From contig CAVZWU010000008.1 in the NCBI GenBank assembly GCA_963779095.1, forward strand, positions 156,231 through 220,230: a stretch of 64,000 nucleotides of DNA. Direction: 5' to 3'. Positions 45,924-55,279 of this stretch are shown in pieces (positions within the stretch are counted from its first letter, which is position 1; every line of letters begins with the position of its first letter). Source of the DNA: Roseiarcus sp963779095. GTDB lineage: Bacteria; Pseudomonadota; Alphaproteobacteria; Rhizobiales; Beijerinckiaceae. The translations under genes were made by a program, and so were the position numbers. The notes beneath the pieces are model-generated. The model saw nothing but the letters and a program-made list of their open reading frames with translations, did no database searches and had not been told where the DNA came from.

Positions 45924-46652
45924 TCAGGCGCGGTTCTTGAAGCGCCAGCTTTCGTTGCCGGTCTCGACGATGTCGCAGTGATGGGTGAGGCGGTCGAGCA
46001 GCGCGGTTGTCATTTTTGGATCGCCGAAGACGCTCGGCCATTCGCCGAAGGCGAGGTTGGTGGTGACGATGATCGAGGTGCGCTCGTAAAGCCGGCTGAC
46101 GAGATGGAACAGCAACTGCCCGCCGGCCTGCGCGAAGGGGAGATAGCCGAGTTCGTCGAGGATCACGAAGTCGAGGCGGGTGAGATAATCGGCGAGCCGT
46201 CCTTGGCGACCCGCACGGCCCTCGGCCTCGAGCTGATTGACGAGATCGACGGTGGTGAAGAAGCGACCGCGCGATCCAGCTCGGATGCAGCTTCGCGCGA
46301 TGGCGATGGCCAGATGCGTCTTGCCGGTGCCGGTTCCGCCGACGAGGACGACGTTGCGCTGCTGGGCGATGAAGCCGCCGGCGGCGAGGTCGCGCACGAG
46401 AGCCTCGTTGATCGGCGTGTCCTTGAAGGCGAAGTCTTCGACGTCCTTGGCCAGGGGCAGCTTGGCGACGGTGAGCTGGTATTTGATCGAGCGCGCCTGC
46501 TTCTCTGAGATCTCGGCCTTCAGGAGATCGCCGACGAAGCGCTGCGGCTCGTGCTTGCGCTTGATCGCCGTGGCCAGCGTCTCGTCGTAGGCGCTCCTCA
46601 TCCCGTAGAGCTTGAGGCTGCTCATCATGTCGAGGACTTCGGTTCTTTCCAT
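45924..46652 (-). CDS. istB: IS21 helper ATPase IstB
   Basis: A 242-residue DnaC/DnaA-like AAA+ ATPase that assists IstA. Walker A VGGTGTGKTHLAIAIA, Walker B FVILDELGYLPF, sensor VTTNLAFGEWPSVFGD and arginine finger LLDRLTHHCDIVE. Intact; three bases after istA on the minus strand. Confidence 0.95.
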   Translation of the reverse strand: MERTEVLDMMSSLKLYGMRSAYDETLATAIKRKHEPQRFVGDLLKAEISEKQARSIKYQLTVAKLPLAKDVEDFAFKDTPINEALVRDLAAGGFIAQQRNVVLVGGTGTGKTHLAIAIARSCIRAGSRGRFFTTVDLVNQLEAEGRAGRQGRLADYLTRLDFVILDELGYLPFAQAGGQLLFHLVSRLYERTSIIVTTNLAFGEWPSVFGDPKMTTALLDRLTHHCDIVETGNESWRFKNRA

Positions 46653-46655
46653 GGG

Positions 46656-48152
46656 TTAGGCGCTCCTGAGTTGATCGTAGCGGGCGCAGTCGGCGATTGG
46701 CGCGTGGCGGAGCCGCAAAGCGTCGGGCGTCATGATCGTCGCCGCCGGTCCGGGATCGCGCTGGCGCGCAAGGATGTTGATGACGACGTCGGCCGAATGG
46801 ACGCCTTCGGACAGCGCCTGGAGGCAGGCGGCCTCCACCGCAAGCAATCCGTCGGTCAGCACGGCGGCGAGGATTTTGACCATCTGCCGGTCGCCGTCGT
46901 CGGACCCGGCAAGCTTGCGCCGGACCCGGTCTAGCGCTGTCGGCAACACCCAATCCTTGAACGGCGCGCCGTTGCGCAAAGCGCCGGGCTTGCGCGCCAG
47001 AACCGGCACGTAATGCCAGGGATCGTAGATCGTCTCGCCGCGCCCGTAACAGCGTGGATGCTCCGCCACAATGCGCCCGTCCTGGCGGATCACGACGCGA
47101 TCGGCGTAGGCGTGGATGTCGACCGGGCGGCCGACCGCGCCGGCGCTCACCGAGTATTTGTTGTTGTCGAACCGCACCAGGCAGGTCTTCGACACCGAGG
47201 CCGGCAAGGCATGGAACCCGTCGAAGCGACCCCGATAGGGAACGAGCTTGGGACGCTCTTCCTCGAACACCTCCCAGATCGTTCGGTCGGGTTGTTCGGG
47301 ATGGCCGTGCGCCTTGGCCCAGGCGATGCATTTGTCCATGAGCCAGGCGTTCAGCTCGTCATAGCTCTTGACCCGCAAGCGCGGCGTGAAGAAGCGCTCG
47401 CGCACCAGGCCGACCTGGTTCTCGACTTGGCCCTTCTCCCAGCCCGACGCCGGCGTGCAGGCGACAGGCTCGACAAGATGGTGCGAGCACATCTGGAGGA
47501 AGCGGCGATTGTATTGCCGATCCTTGCCGATGAAGATCGTCTCCACCGCCGTCTTCATGTTGTCGTAGATGCCGCGCGAGCAGGCGCCCCTGAAGAATGC
47601 GAACGCCCGCTCATGGGCGTCGAAAACCATCTCCTGCGTTTCGCGCGGATAGGCGCGCACCAGCATCATGCGGCTATGGCAGAGGCGAACGTGCGCGACC
47701 TTCACCGTCGTGGTCACCCCGTCCATCACAACAATGTCGTGGCTCCAGTCGAACTGGTAGGCCTCGCCCGGCGCAAACGACAGCGGCACATAGGCGCTCG
47801 CCGTCTCGCTCGCGCGCTCCTTGCTCCAGGCCCGGGCGTAGCGGCGAACCGCGTCATAACCGCCCTCATAGCCGAGCCCACGCAGCTCCTCGAAGACCCG
47901 AATGACCGTCAACCGCTCGCGCGCCGGCTTGCCGTCATTCTCCAAAAGCAATGAATCAAGCCGCTCGCGCCAAGGCCCGATTTTCGGCTGGGGTTGGACG
48001 TCGCGCTGATAACGGAACTCTGTCGCCTGCGACCGGATGACCCTCCGAACCACTTTGCGCGAAACACGCAAATCGCGGCAGATCGCCTTGATCGTCATCT
48101 TTCGCGAAAAATACGCCAGACGAATTTTGGCGATCGTCTCCACAATCAGCAT
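46656..48152 (-). CDS. istA: IS21 transposase IstA
   Basis: A 498-residue DDE transposase: N-terminal HTH (MTIKAICRDLRVSRKVVRRV), integrase core YQFDWSHDIVVMDG, RGIYDNMKTAVE and GWEKGQVENQVGLVRERFF with the three acidic residues, and a Mu-type C-terminal domain. Intact and probably mobile together with istB. Confidence 0.95.
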   Translation of the reverse strand: MLIVETIAKIRLAYFSRKMTIKAICRDLRVSRKVVRRVIRSQATEFRYQRDVQPQPKIGPWRERLDSLLLENDGKPARERLTVIRVFEELRGLGYEGGYDAVRRYARAWSKERASETASAYVPLSFAPGEAYQFDWSHDIVVMDGVTTTVKVAHVRLCHSRMMLVRAYPRETQEMVFDAHERAFAFFRGACSRGIYDNMKTAVETIFIGKDRQYNRRFLQMCSHHLVEPVACTPASGWEKGQVENQVGLVRERFFTPRLRVKSYDELNAWLMDKCIAWAKAHGHPEQPDRTIWEVFEEERPKLVPYRGRFDGFHALPASVSKTCLVRFDNNKYSVSAGAVGRPVDIHAYADRVVIRQDGRIVAEHPRCYGRGETIYDPWHYVPVLARKPGALRNGAPFKDWVLPTALDRVRRKLAGSDDGDRQMVKILAAVLTDGLLAVEAACLQALSEGVHSADVVINILARQRDPGPAATIMTPDALRLRHAPIADCARYDQLRSA

Positions 48153-48266
48153 CTCGAACTCGGCCCCCTAAGAGATCAGGAGGCCTGTGTGGACCCTTAT
48201 CCCCGGGGTTCCGATTGGATGCCGATCACCCCGAAAATGGAGTGGGCCCCTTGGGGCGGACAAGAA

Positions 48267-49061
48267 TCAGGCGGCTGTTTTGACCGTCGGCCGGGGATTG
48301 CGATCCTCGAACTGTTGCGGGCTGAGATAGCCCAGCGCTGAGTGGAGACGACGAGCGTTGTAAACCTCGTCGATGAATCTCGGAAGATCGTCGGCGACGT
48401 CAGCGAAGGTTTGGTAGGCCATCGGATAGGCGGCTTCGACCTTCAGCGTTTTCATGAAGCTCTCTGCCTTCGGATTGTCGTAAGGGTTGCCTCTGCGCCC
48501 CATCGAACCGACGAGGCCGTGCCGAAGCAACGCCTCCCGATAGCCCTGAGCGGCATATTGCGACCCTCTGTCCGTGTGATGAACGCAGCCTGGCGGCGGG
48601 TTTCGCCACTCGAGTGCGGCGTTCAGGGCGGCCAGCGTCAGGCGGACGTCGATCGAGCGGCTGATGGCATATCCGACCGCTCGGCGCGACCAAGCGTCGA
48701 GGATCACTGCGACGTAGGCGAAGCCTTCAAGGATGGCGACATACGTGATGTCCGCGACCCAGAGCTGGTCAGGCCCGTCAATCGTCAGGTCCTTAGCGCG
48801 ATTGGGGTAGATCGGCTGATCGTGATCGCTGTCGGTTGTCGCCACATAGCGGCGGCGTCGGCGCGGCTGGAGATCGTGCTCGCGCATCAGTCTCCGGACC
48901 TTCTTGTGATTGACGGTCAGGCCTCGATGCCGAAGCTCGGCGCGAACGCGCCGCCAACCATAGAATTCGAATTCCTCGCAGATCGTGGAAATCGCCGCGA
49001 CGATCGCGGTGTCGTCCTGCGTGGCGGGTTTGTCGTAGAAGGTCGAGCGGGCGATTCCCAT
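48267..49061 (-). CDS. IS3-family transposase OrfB
   Basis: A 264-residue DDE integrase: FYGWRRVRAELRHRGLTVNH (HTH_21), WVADITYVAILEGFAYVAVI, HTDRGSQYAAQGYREALLRH and NPKAESFMKTLKVEAAYPM supply the DDE triad. Its start touches the orfA stop (TGATG). Intact. Confidence 0.94.
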   Translation of the reverse strand: MGIARSTFYDKPATQDDTAIVAAISTICEEFEFYGWRRVRAELRHRGLTVNHKKVRRLMREHDLQPRRRRRYVATTDSDHDQPIYPNRAKDLTIDGPDQLWVADITYVAILEGFAYVAVILDAWSRRAVGYAISRSIDVRLTLAALNAALEWRNPPPGCVHHTDRGSQYAAQGYREALLRHGLVGSMGRRGNPYDNPKAESFMKTLKVEAAYPMAYQTFADVADDLPRFIDEVYNARRLHSALGYLSPQQFEDRNPRPTVKTAA

Positions 49062-49411
49062 CAGCCGGCATCCTTTTGCGATGCTGAAGCCCGGGGGCCG
49101 ACAACGACGGACGTAGTCGCGCCTTTCAGCCGCGGTGCGCTTTTCAGAGCCCCCTTTAGAAACTCGAGTTCCAGCGCCTGCTTGCCGACAAGCCGCTCGA
49201 GCGATGCGATCCGGGCTTCATAATGCTGGAGAAGATCTGCGGCTGCGGCGTCCTCATCAAAGGCGCCGACCTCATACTTCTGGACCCAGACCCGGATCAG
49301 GTTTCGACAGATGTCATGTCGTTTGGCGAGCCCATGAAGGGTATCGCCAGCCAGAAACTCCTGAGCGACTTGACGCTTGAACTCGATGCTATGCGTGCGG
49401 TGCCTGGCCAT
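49061..49411 (-). CDS. IS3-family transposase OrfA
   Basis: A 116-residue helix-turn-helix/leucine-zipper protein, MARHRTHSIEFKRQVAQEFL, LAKRHDICRNLIRVWVQKYE, then the zipper ARIASLERLVGKQALELEFL. It binds the IS ends and may form a fused product with OrfB by frameshifting. Confidence 0.9.
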   Translation of the reverse strand: MARHRTHSIEFKRQVAQEFLAGDTLHGLAKRHDICRNLIRVWVQKYEVGAFDEDAAAADLLQHYEARIASLERLVGKQALELEFLKGALKSAPRLKGATTSVVVGPRASASQKDAG

Positions 49412-49519
49412 AAGCTTCCATCCTTCGAAAGCCCGGTCCAAGGGTCAATTCTGCTCGCCCAACTGTCCGCCCCAAGGGGCCCACTCCAAAACGGGGTCCT
49501 TATTCCATGCCAATTCACA

Positions 49520-49657
49520 CTTCGTATTCAACGCCTCGCGCCACTCGAACTCGATCGCCGCGCGCTGTTCGGAGACCCGGTGATGGCTCCGAAGGTCTTC
49601 TTCCAGCTTCTTCCTGAGCTTCTTCAGGTCCGCGAGCAGCCGCCCTGCATCTATCAT
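49520..49657 (-). pseudogene. pglX: PglX (BREX-2 adenine methyltransferase) N-terminal stub
   Basis: Starts at ATG 49657, 118 bases after the pglW stop. Forty-six codons remain: MIDAGRLLADLKKLRKKLEE then DLRSHHRVSEQRAAIEFEWR, then the IS21 end. The opening helix (xLLxDLKxLxKxLExDLRE) followed by a Glu/Arg-rich helix with FEWREA is the usual start of type 2 BREX PglX and related Eco57I-like methylases, which protect host DNA by N6-adenine methylation. No catalytic part is left. Confidence 0.6.
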
Positions 49658-49775
49658 CGCCCAGCCTGCCCTACGATTGCACTAAGAACGCGAAAACTCC
49701 CGCCGTCCGTCGCGAGCCAACAATTAATTTAACAGTTCAAATCTTTCGATTAGTACGTGAGTCGAACCGCTGCGG

Positions 49776-52700
49776 CTAGGCGGCACTCCGGCCGCCGGCT
49801 CGATGAGCGTTGGCGAGCCAGGACTCAGTCAGCCTGGCCCAGTTCGCCGCAGAGATGACGGGCAGCAGGGCCCCATCGATCTGCGGCGGGCCTTGCCCCG
49901 CCTGCGGAATGAGGAGCCAGAGGCTTGGCGGTCCGCCCGCCGCGCCAGAAGCCTGGGAGAAGGCGACAAGCATCTCCATGAGGTCGTAACGGGCGATCAG
50001 ACCCGGCCGGGTCAGCAGGGCCGGTGTGCGCAATCCGAGAACCTCGTCCTTCACGCGCGGGGCGGCGCGAGAGGCGAGACGAAGCAGGTTCTTGTAATCT
50101 GTACTGTCGCGGGACGCCGCATCGGCGGCGAGGCCTTGGGCCATTGAACCCGCCGCGCCTCCGCTTCCGCTCTCATGGCGCGGAGCATCAAGCGTTCAAG
50201 GCTGACCGGCTCGCGGGGGAAGCGGCGAAGGAGCTCGGCTTCGGCGTCGCGCGCGCGGCGCGGTTCGACGGTAAGGGCGAGGAAGATGCCACGTTCGGCT
50301 GCATAGACGATCTTGTCCTCGATGGCCCTGGCGTCGAGGACTTCCGGCGTCGCGTCCGGTGCCGGGGCAAGGGTGGCGTGGCGAACGATCGCGACCGTGC
50401 CGGTGCCCGTATCGGATACCGTGCGGGCATAGTAACCCGCTTCGCCCCCCGCCGGCTCGAGCCAAGTCCGATCGGCGTTCGCTTCCTGAAGCAGCGCGTC
50501 GAGATCCGGCCGCGGCGGCAAAGGCGAGGCCTCAGGGAAGCGGCCGCGGACACGGGTTCGGATCTCCTCCTCTTTCAAGACCTCTGCGCCGGCGAGAGCG
50601 CCAAGCGACAGTCGCAGCGCGGTCAACGCGGGCATGCCACGCGGGTAGAGTTCGCCGCGCGCCGACAGGGCGGCGCTCTTTGAGGCGGCGACGGCGAGGC
50701 GAAGACGCCGATCTGCCGCAAGCGGTCCCGCGCCCTCCGGAACAGGGACGAGGCCAAGCTCCTCATCGACACGGCCGGGGCTCGGTAGCGGCTCTTCCTC
50801 CGCCAGGGCGTCTGCCGCCCGGGCAAGGCGGCGGGCGTACTCGGCAGCCTCGGCGGAGGCGGCGATGAGGGGCGGGCGCCCTTCCGGGTTAAGATGCGCT
50901 GCAAAGCGCGTGGGCGAGACGGAGGCTTCCAGTTCGACTGCTGCGCGGATCGTGGCTCGCGCGCGGCGCGATCGCTGTCGCTCGTCATCTTCAACAGATC
51001 CACGGGAGCCAGCAGCTGGGCCGCAAGTTCGTCTACTGAAGCGACGCCGCCCGCGGCAGTTAATGAGCGCGTCGATCTCGGAGCGGACGGCATTCAGTTC
51101 GGCGCTCTTGTGCCACCGGTCGCGCGCTGCCTCGAGCGCATCGGCGACGCCGCTGCGAGCCGTGCCGACGGCTGCGGCGACCTCGCCGGCGGTCGGCCAC
51201 GCTGGCGCGTCGTCATCGATTCCAAGGTAGTAGGCGAGGATCCGGTCTTCCGGCCGTTCATCCCCTGCCGGCCGGCGCGGTAGAAGCTGTTCAGCGAGGC
51301 GATCGACGCTTGCGCGCCCACCGTCCTCCTCGGTAATTCCGCCGGGCACCAGGTCGGGCCGAAGCTGCGCCAGGCGCTTGGCCCGCTCGCGGATTTCGCG
51401 CCGGATGCGGTCGCCGACGCCAGTAAGGTAGCGGAACTGAAGCCGTGGAACGCCCAGGAGCTGATGAACGGTGTGGATGCCCATCCGATCGAGCACCTCG
51501 CGCGCCTCGACGCCGTAGCCGACCTCCACGATACTGCTGGTGCGGTCAAGCCGACGAGCAATCACCTCGATGCTGTCAGCCGACGGACGTAGCGCGGTCG
51601 AGCGGCGAGAAGGCTTCTCGCCAAGCGCGCAGCATCTCTTCGGCATTGCCGAATCGCTCAGCGGGATCGCGCCGGAGGGCGCGCGAGAAGAAAGCTGCAA
51701 GGCCATCACGAAGCGCAGGATCAAAGCGATCGACTGGCGATTGTCGCCTCGTCTTCAGTAAGGCGCGGGTCGGTGAGGCCATCGCCATAGCTGGGTGGCG
51801 CGGTGGCCAGCATTTCGTGAAGTGTCACGGCTACCGCGTATCGCTCGGCGTGCAGGTCCCACCGAGGTGGTCGACGATCCGGCAAGAAAGGTTCGAGATA
51901 CGGCCGTCGTCCCCGCTGTGATCGTCTCTAGCGGGGCACGCGACAGAGAGAAGTCGAAGAGGACCAGACGATAGGCGCCAGTGCCAGCGACCTTGGCGAT
52001 GCCAATGTTGTCCGGTTTTATGTCGCGATGGGCAATGCCTTCTTGCTCGAGGTGATCGACGGCCGACAGGAGATGTTCGCCAAAGCGGCGCATGAGGTCG
52101 AGGGAGAGCGGGTCGCCGCCGCGGATCCACTGGGCGAGCGTCTTGTCGCCGGCCCGCTCCATGAGGATGGCGGGACGGCCCGAGGTCGTGATCTCTGCGA
52201 CGAAGCGGACGATGTTCTGAGCTGGTGGAGGCGGCGAAGAACATCGCGCTTCGGCGCGGATTCGGTCCGCGTGAGCATCGTCAAGCGCCACCTTCAGAAC
52301 CAGTTCCTCGTCGGAACCCTCACGCTCGACAAGGAGGACGTCGGCGCTGCCGCCGCGGCCGAGCCGACGCTTGACGATGAGGCCGCCGTCGAGCCGGTCG
52401 CCGGGATTAGCAGTTGCCGGATCGGCGGCGGCTACGGGAGCCGGCTCCGGTGGAAGCGCCTCCTTCTCCGCCTCTGCAAGGTAGTCGAGAAACTCCCGCG
52501 CATCCCGCGGACGATCGCGAACGACAGGCGCAGTGGAGACGCGCACCATCTCCTCAAGCCAGCGGCCTGCGCCATTCATCGCTCCAGATAGGAGCAGGCC
52601 GTTCCCGTCTCGCAGTCGGCCGGGTAAGTCGAGCGGGCTGGTGACAGGGGGCCGCCCGGTGAGAATATGGTAAGCGATGGCGCCGAGAGAAAATACATCG

Positions 52701-53937
52701 GCCCGGGCAGCGCCTTCGTCCCCGCCCGCTGCTGCTTCGGGCGCCAGATAAAGCTTCGCGGGGTCCGCGAGGTGATCCTCAACATGAAGCGTGCCGGCGG
52801 TCATGGCTGCGCCGGCGCTCGTTCCTTCGCCGCTGCTTGCCACCTGCCAATTAGTGATCTGAAGGCGAGGGGCGTCGCTCTCCGGGTCGCGCACAAGGAT
52901 GCTCTGAGGCGCCAGGCCTCGATGGTAGAGGCGCTTGCCATGAGCATAAGCCATCGCCTCGCCAAGCTGACGGATAAGGGCCAGGCGCTGGTCGAGAGCG
53001 AGGCTCGCGAGCCTTTGGCCGAGGTAACGGTCGAGGCGGGTAGCTTTGGGATCGTACTCAAAGACAAGAGCCGGGCCGAGCTCCGCCTCGCGATAATCGA
53101 GGACACGCTGGATGCCAGCATGCTCGACCCCCTCCAGAACACGAAATTCCCTCTGCGCGGTGCGCGCGAGACGATCGCGCGCCTCTGGCGTCGCGGCTCG
53201 TGCATACGGATAAACTCGGATGCGCCTGCGGACGCCGGTGGCTGCGTGGCGGGCAGCGAAGTCCTGCCAGTTTTCTCCTTCCCCGAGTAGCTGCCCAAGT
53301 TCGTAGTCCCCAACACGACGCCCGCGTCCTGGAGCCCGAATTCCGGCTTGCTCGATCGCGCGCACCCACGCCCGGGTCGCCGCAATGTCAGGCGGTGCCG
53401 CGGCGTCGAAGGCCAAGTTCGTCGGCGCGAACAAGGGTCCCAATCACTCCCGCGTCGTCGGGCGATCCTGGGGCACCACGGAGCACGACCCGTTTCTCGG
53501 TACCAGGGTCGAGAACAGGACGCTGACGAACGGCTGAGAGAAAAATGAGCGGCTCTATCCAAGGCGCGCCGCGCGATGCTCCCCGGCCGAGCAGCCTCTT
53601 GCCGGCGAAGGACAGAGGCAAGGCGCTTCGCCTTCCTATTGGCAAGCGGCAGAGGGTTGTCGGTGGTGACCTGCCGGCCCTCTGTTGTCCAGGTCCAGCT
53701 ATAGGCGTCGCCTCGAAGGGTGCCTGGCCGCGACTTCACCTCGACGAGGACAAGGCCAACAGGTGTGAGAACGAGGGCATCGACTTCGTTTACACGGCCC
53801 TCGTCGTCAATGAACTCGAAGTTGGACCAAGCGCGCCAGGGCTCGTGGTCCGGCAGGTGGTCGCGAAGGAAGTCCAGTGCTTCCCGTTCCCACTCGAATG
53901 CAGACTGACTTACCGCCGTCCAACGCCCGGTTTTCAT
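49776..53937 (-). CDS. pglW: BREX type 2 kinase PglW (NERD plus two protein-kinase domains), with several frameshifts
   Basis: From ATG 53937: TAVSQSAFEWEREALDFLRD then HLPDHEPWRAWSNFEFIDDE and VDALVLTPVGLVLVEVKSRP is a NERD nuclease-related domain. A first kinase fold (YELGQLLGEGENWQDFAARH) lacks the catalytic Asp (LYHRGLAPQSILV), so it looks like a pseudokinase. A second has RRLGRGGSADVLLVE, VLKVALDDA, IAHRDIKPDNIGI and LFDFSLSR. A long helical C-terminal region follows (VIARRLDRTSSIVEVGYGVE; IRREIRERAKRLAQLRPDLV), ending at 49776. NERD followed by kinase and a large tail, just upstream of pglX, is PglW. Shifts occur near 53585, 53440, 51905, 51750, 51595, 51060, 50990 and 50100. All pieces are collinear, so sequencing errors are possible. 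Confidence 0.8.
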
Positions 53938-54059
53938 CTGACTAACTTGAGCTACAACCAACGACTTCCATTAGCACATTCGGCAGACTGCGGTCGTCTC
54001 CATTTGGCCGAAAAAAAGCGCGTTCAGCGAGGCTCCCGGCGACCGGCACCGACGGTCTA
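53938..54059. promoter_or_regulatory. Probable pglW promoter region
   Basis: Short gap upstream of pglW, which is the first gene of the BREX-2 operon. No clear -35/-10 pair could be picked out. A decayed integrase fragment lies just beyond. Confidence 0.3.
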
Positions 54060-54148
54060 GGTGGGGCCGCGAGACTGTTTGCCGCCCAACCGCCAAAGGT
54101 GGAGCGGAAGCCGTGTGGAACAACCGGTACCTTCATACGGCGTAGCAC
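54060..54148 (-). pseudogene. Tyrosine-recombinase C-terminal fragment
   Basis: MLRRMKVPVVPHGFRSTFGG then WAAN matches the HGFRSTFRDWA box (HxxR) of P4-type integrases common beside tRNA genes. The Tyr-containing end is missing and the frame continues into unrelated residues. It is a remnant of a second integrase. Confidence 0.6.
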
Positions 54149-54204
54149 ACAACAGAAAGTGTCATGTCGGAGAGTGACACTCCGCGTCGCCGCTTCGGCC
54201 TATG

Positions 54205-54583
54205 TCACAAAATCGTCAATAGGCGCGACTCCCATTTTTGTAGGGCCTCGCGCATTTCGGCCATATACTGGAACTTATTGTAACTTCTGGCGACTCCTGA
54301 AATCTGCCCCGCGCTGTGGTTGAGGATGCGCTCCAAAACATGCGGCTGCGCGTATGCCGCGACCCGTGTGCTGAAAACTTGCCGGAGATCGTGAAGGGTC
54401 CAATCCTTCACGCCGCTCTTGAGGTCAAGCACGCGCTTGGACCTCGACCATCCCTGGAATGTCGCGTTGCCGTCTCGACCGGGGAAAAGGTGCTCTGACA
54501 CGACCGGAGTGGACGCGAAAATCTCCTCCGCCATCCCTACGTATGGGATGACGTGGACGCGGTTGTTCTTAATGACTTCGGCG
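54205..54583 (-). pseudogene. Tyrosine-recombinase C-terminal half, cut by an IS21-type element
   Basis: The open frame starts at the IS boundary (AEVIKNNRVHVIPYVGMAEE) and contains WTLHDLRQVFSTRVA (HxxR), LERILNHSAGQISG and the Tyr in RSYNKFQYMAEM, ending WESRLLTIL at 54205. About 126 residues remain. It is the integrase of another integrated element and its N-terminal half is not in the window. Confidence 0.75.
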
Positions 54584-54813
54584 TGTCGATTTCCGTCGAG
54601 AACTGACCCGGGATTTCCATTGAGAACTGACCCGGCTTGATGATGGTTTTGGGATCAGGCGTTCGTCAAGTTTCGAGGTTTCTCCTTTGCGGGTTTGGCG
54701 GCTTTCGCCGAGCTGTTCTTGAAGCGGAAGCTGTCGTTTCCGGTTTCGAGAATGTGGCAGCGGTGGGTGAGACGATCGAGTAGAGCGGTCGTCATCTTCG
54801 GGTCGCCGAACAT
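54584..54813 (-). mobile_element. IS21-type element end with istB 3' end, truncated at the contig join
   Basis: The terminus TGTCGATTTCCGTCGAGAAC, with internal repeats GAGAACTGACCCGG, is followed on the minus strand by the last ~52 codons of istB (MFGDPKMTTALLDRLTHRCH, ILETGNDSFRFKNSSAK) stopping at 54655. The coding sequence breaks off at about 54813, where mycobacterial sequence begins. The istB resembles, but is not identical to, the intact one at 45924. Confidence 0.8.
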
Positions 54814-54896
54814 TTGTAGATGCCACAACGCTTGACCGGCGAGTCGCCGAGGTCAGGGTCGTTGACCCGCATCATCCGCTGTACGGCGATCTTCGC

Positions 54897-55253
54897 CGGC
54901 GCCGTAGGTCAGCACCACCGCCATCTGCAGCAGCGTGCGGATGTTTCCGCGGATGTGCGGCTCGGCGTTGTTGATGAACGTCTTCGGCGCAGTCGCCGCC
55001 CTGCAAGTAGGAATGCCTTGCCCTGCGCGACGTCGGCGAGCAGGCGGGACAAGGCTTCCGGATCTCGGACGGGACGGTGACGGGCGGCACGCTTTCAAGG
55101 ACGGTGCGCATCGCCTTGGCCTGATCGGCCGGCCAGGTCGGCTGCCTGGGCGGCCGGTTTGGCCAGCGCAGCATCCAGCCGGGCGCGCAGATCCGCAGGC
55201 AGCGGCGGCAGCGCCGGCAGCTGGTCGATCGGGATGTCAACGGTCCAGTTCAC
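54897..55253 (-). pseudogene. aroG: DAHP synthase (class II) N-terminal part, frameshifted and truncated
   Basis: First enzyme of the shikimate pathway. From GTG 55253: NWTVDIPIDQLPALPPLPAD then LRARLDAALAKPAAQ; the next frame gives QPTWPADQAKAMRTVLESVP and PVTVPSEI, then QGGDCAE, and after another shift AEPHIRGNIRTLLQMAVVLT then YGA. This matches the start of mycobacterial AroG. The remaining three quarters of the protein are missing because the contig switches near 54897. Confidence 0.85.
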
Positions 55254-55279
55254 CCGTACAGTAACCAGGCGAAACGAGG

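Larger units (their letters stand above)
48238..49488 (-). mobile_element. IS3-family insertion sequence nested in the IS21
   Basis: Perfect 25-bp terminal inverted repeats beginning TGGAGTGGGCCCCTTGGGGC occur at 48238 and, inverted, ending at 49488. AAA on each side is a 3-bp target duplication. It sits between the istA start and the right IS21 end, cutting the IS21 promoter region. Confidence 0.92.
45770..49519 (-). mobile_element. IS21-family element, complete, with a nested IS3
   Basis: The left end TGTCAATCGGCGCGGAAACG (45770) matches the right end read inward, TGTGAATTGGCATGGAATAA (from 49519). Without the IS3 the element is about 2.5 kb, the usual size. It carries istA and istB on the minus strand. 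Flanks (GCTTCAGCG left, CTTCGTATT right) share no target duplication, which points to a deletion or recombination next to the element rather than simple insertion. Confidence 0.85.

Noticed and set aside
34717..54800. Second copy of the tRNA-Gln 3' end marking the island's far border
   Set aside because: Scanned by eye for the T-arm and acceptor sequence on both strands and none was found; a computed search would be needed to exclude a degenerate copy.
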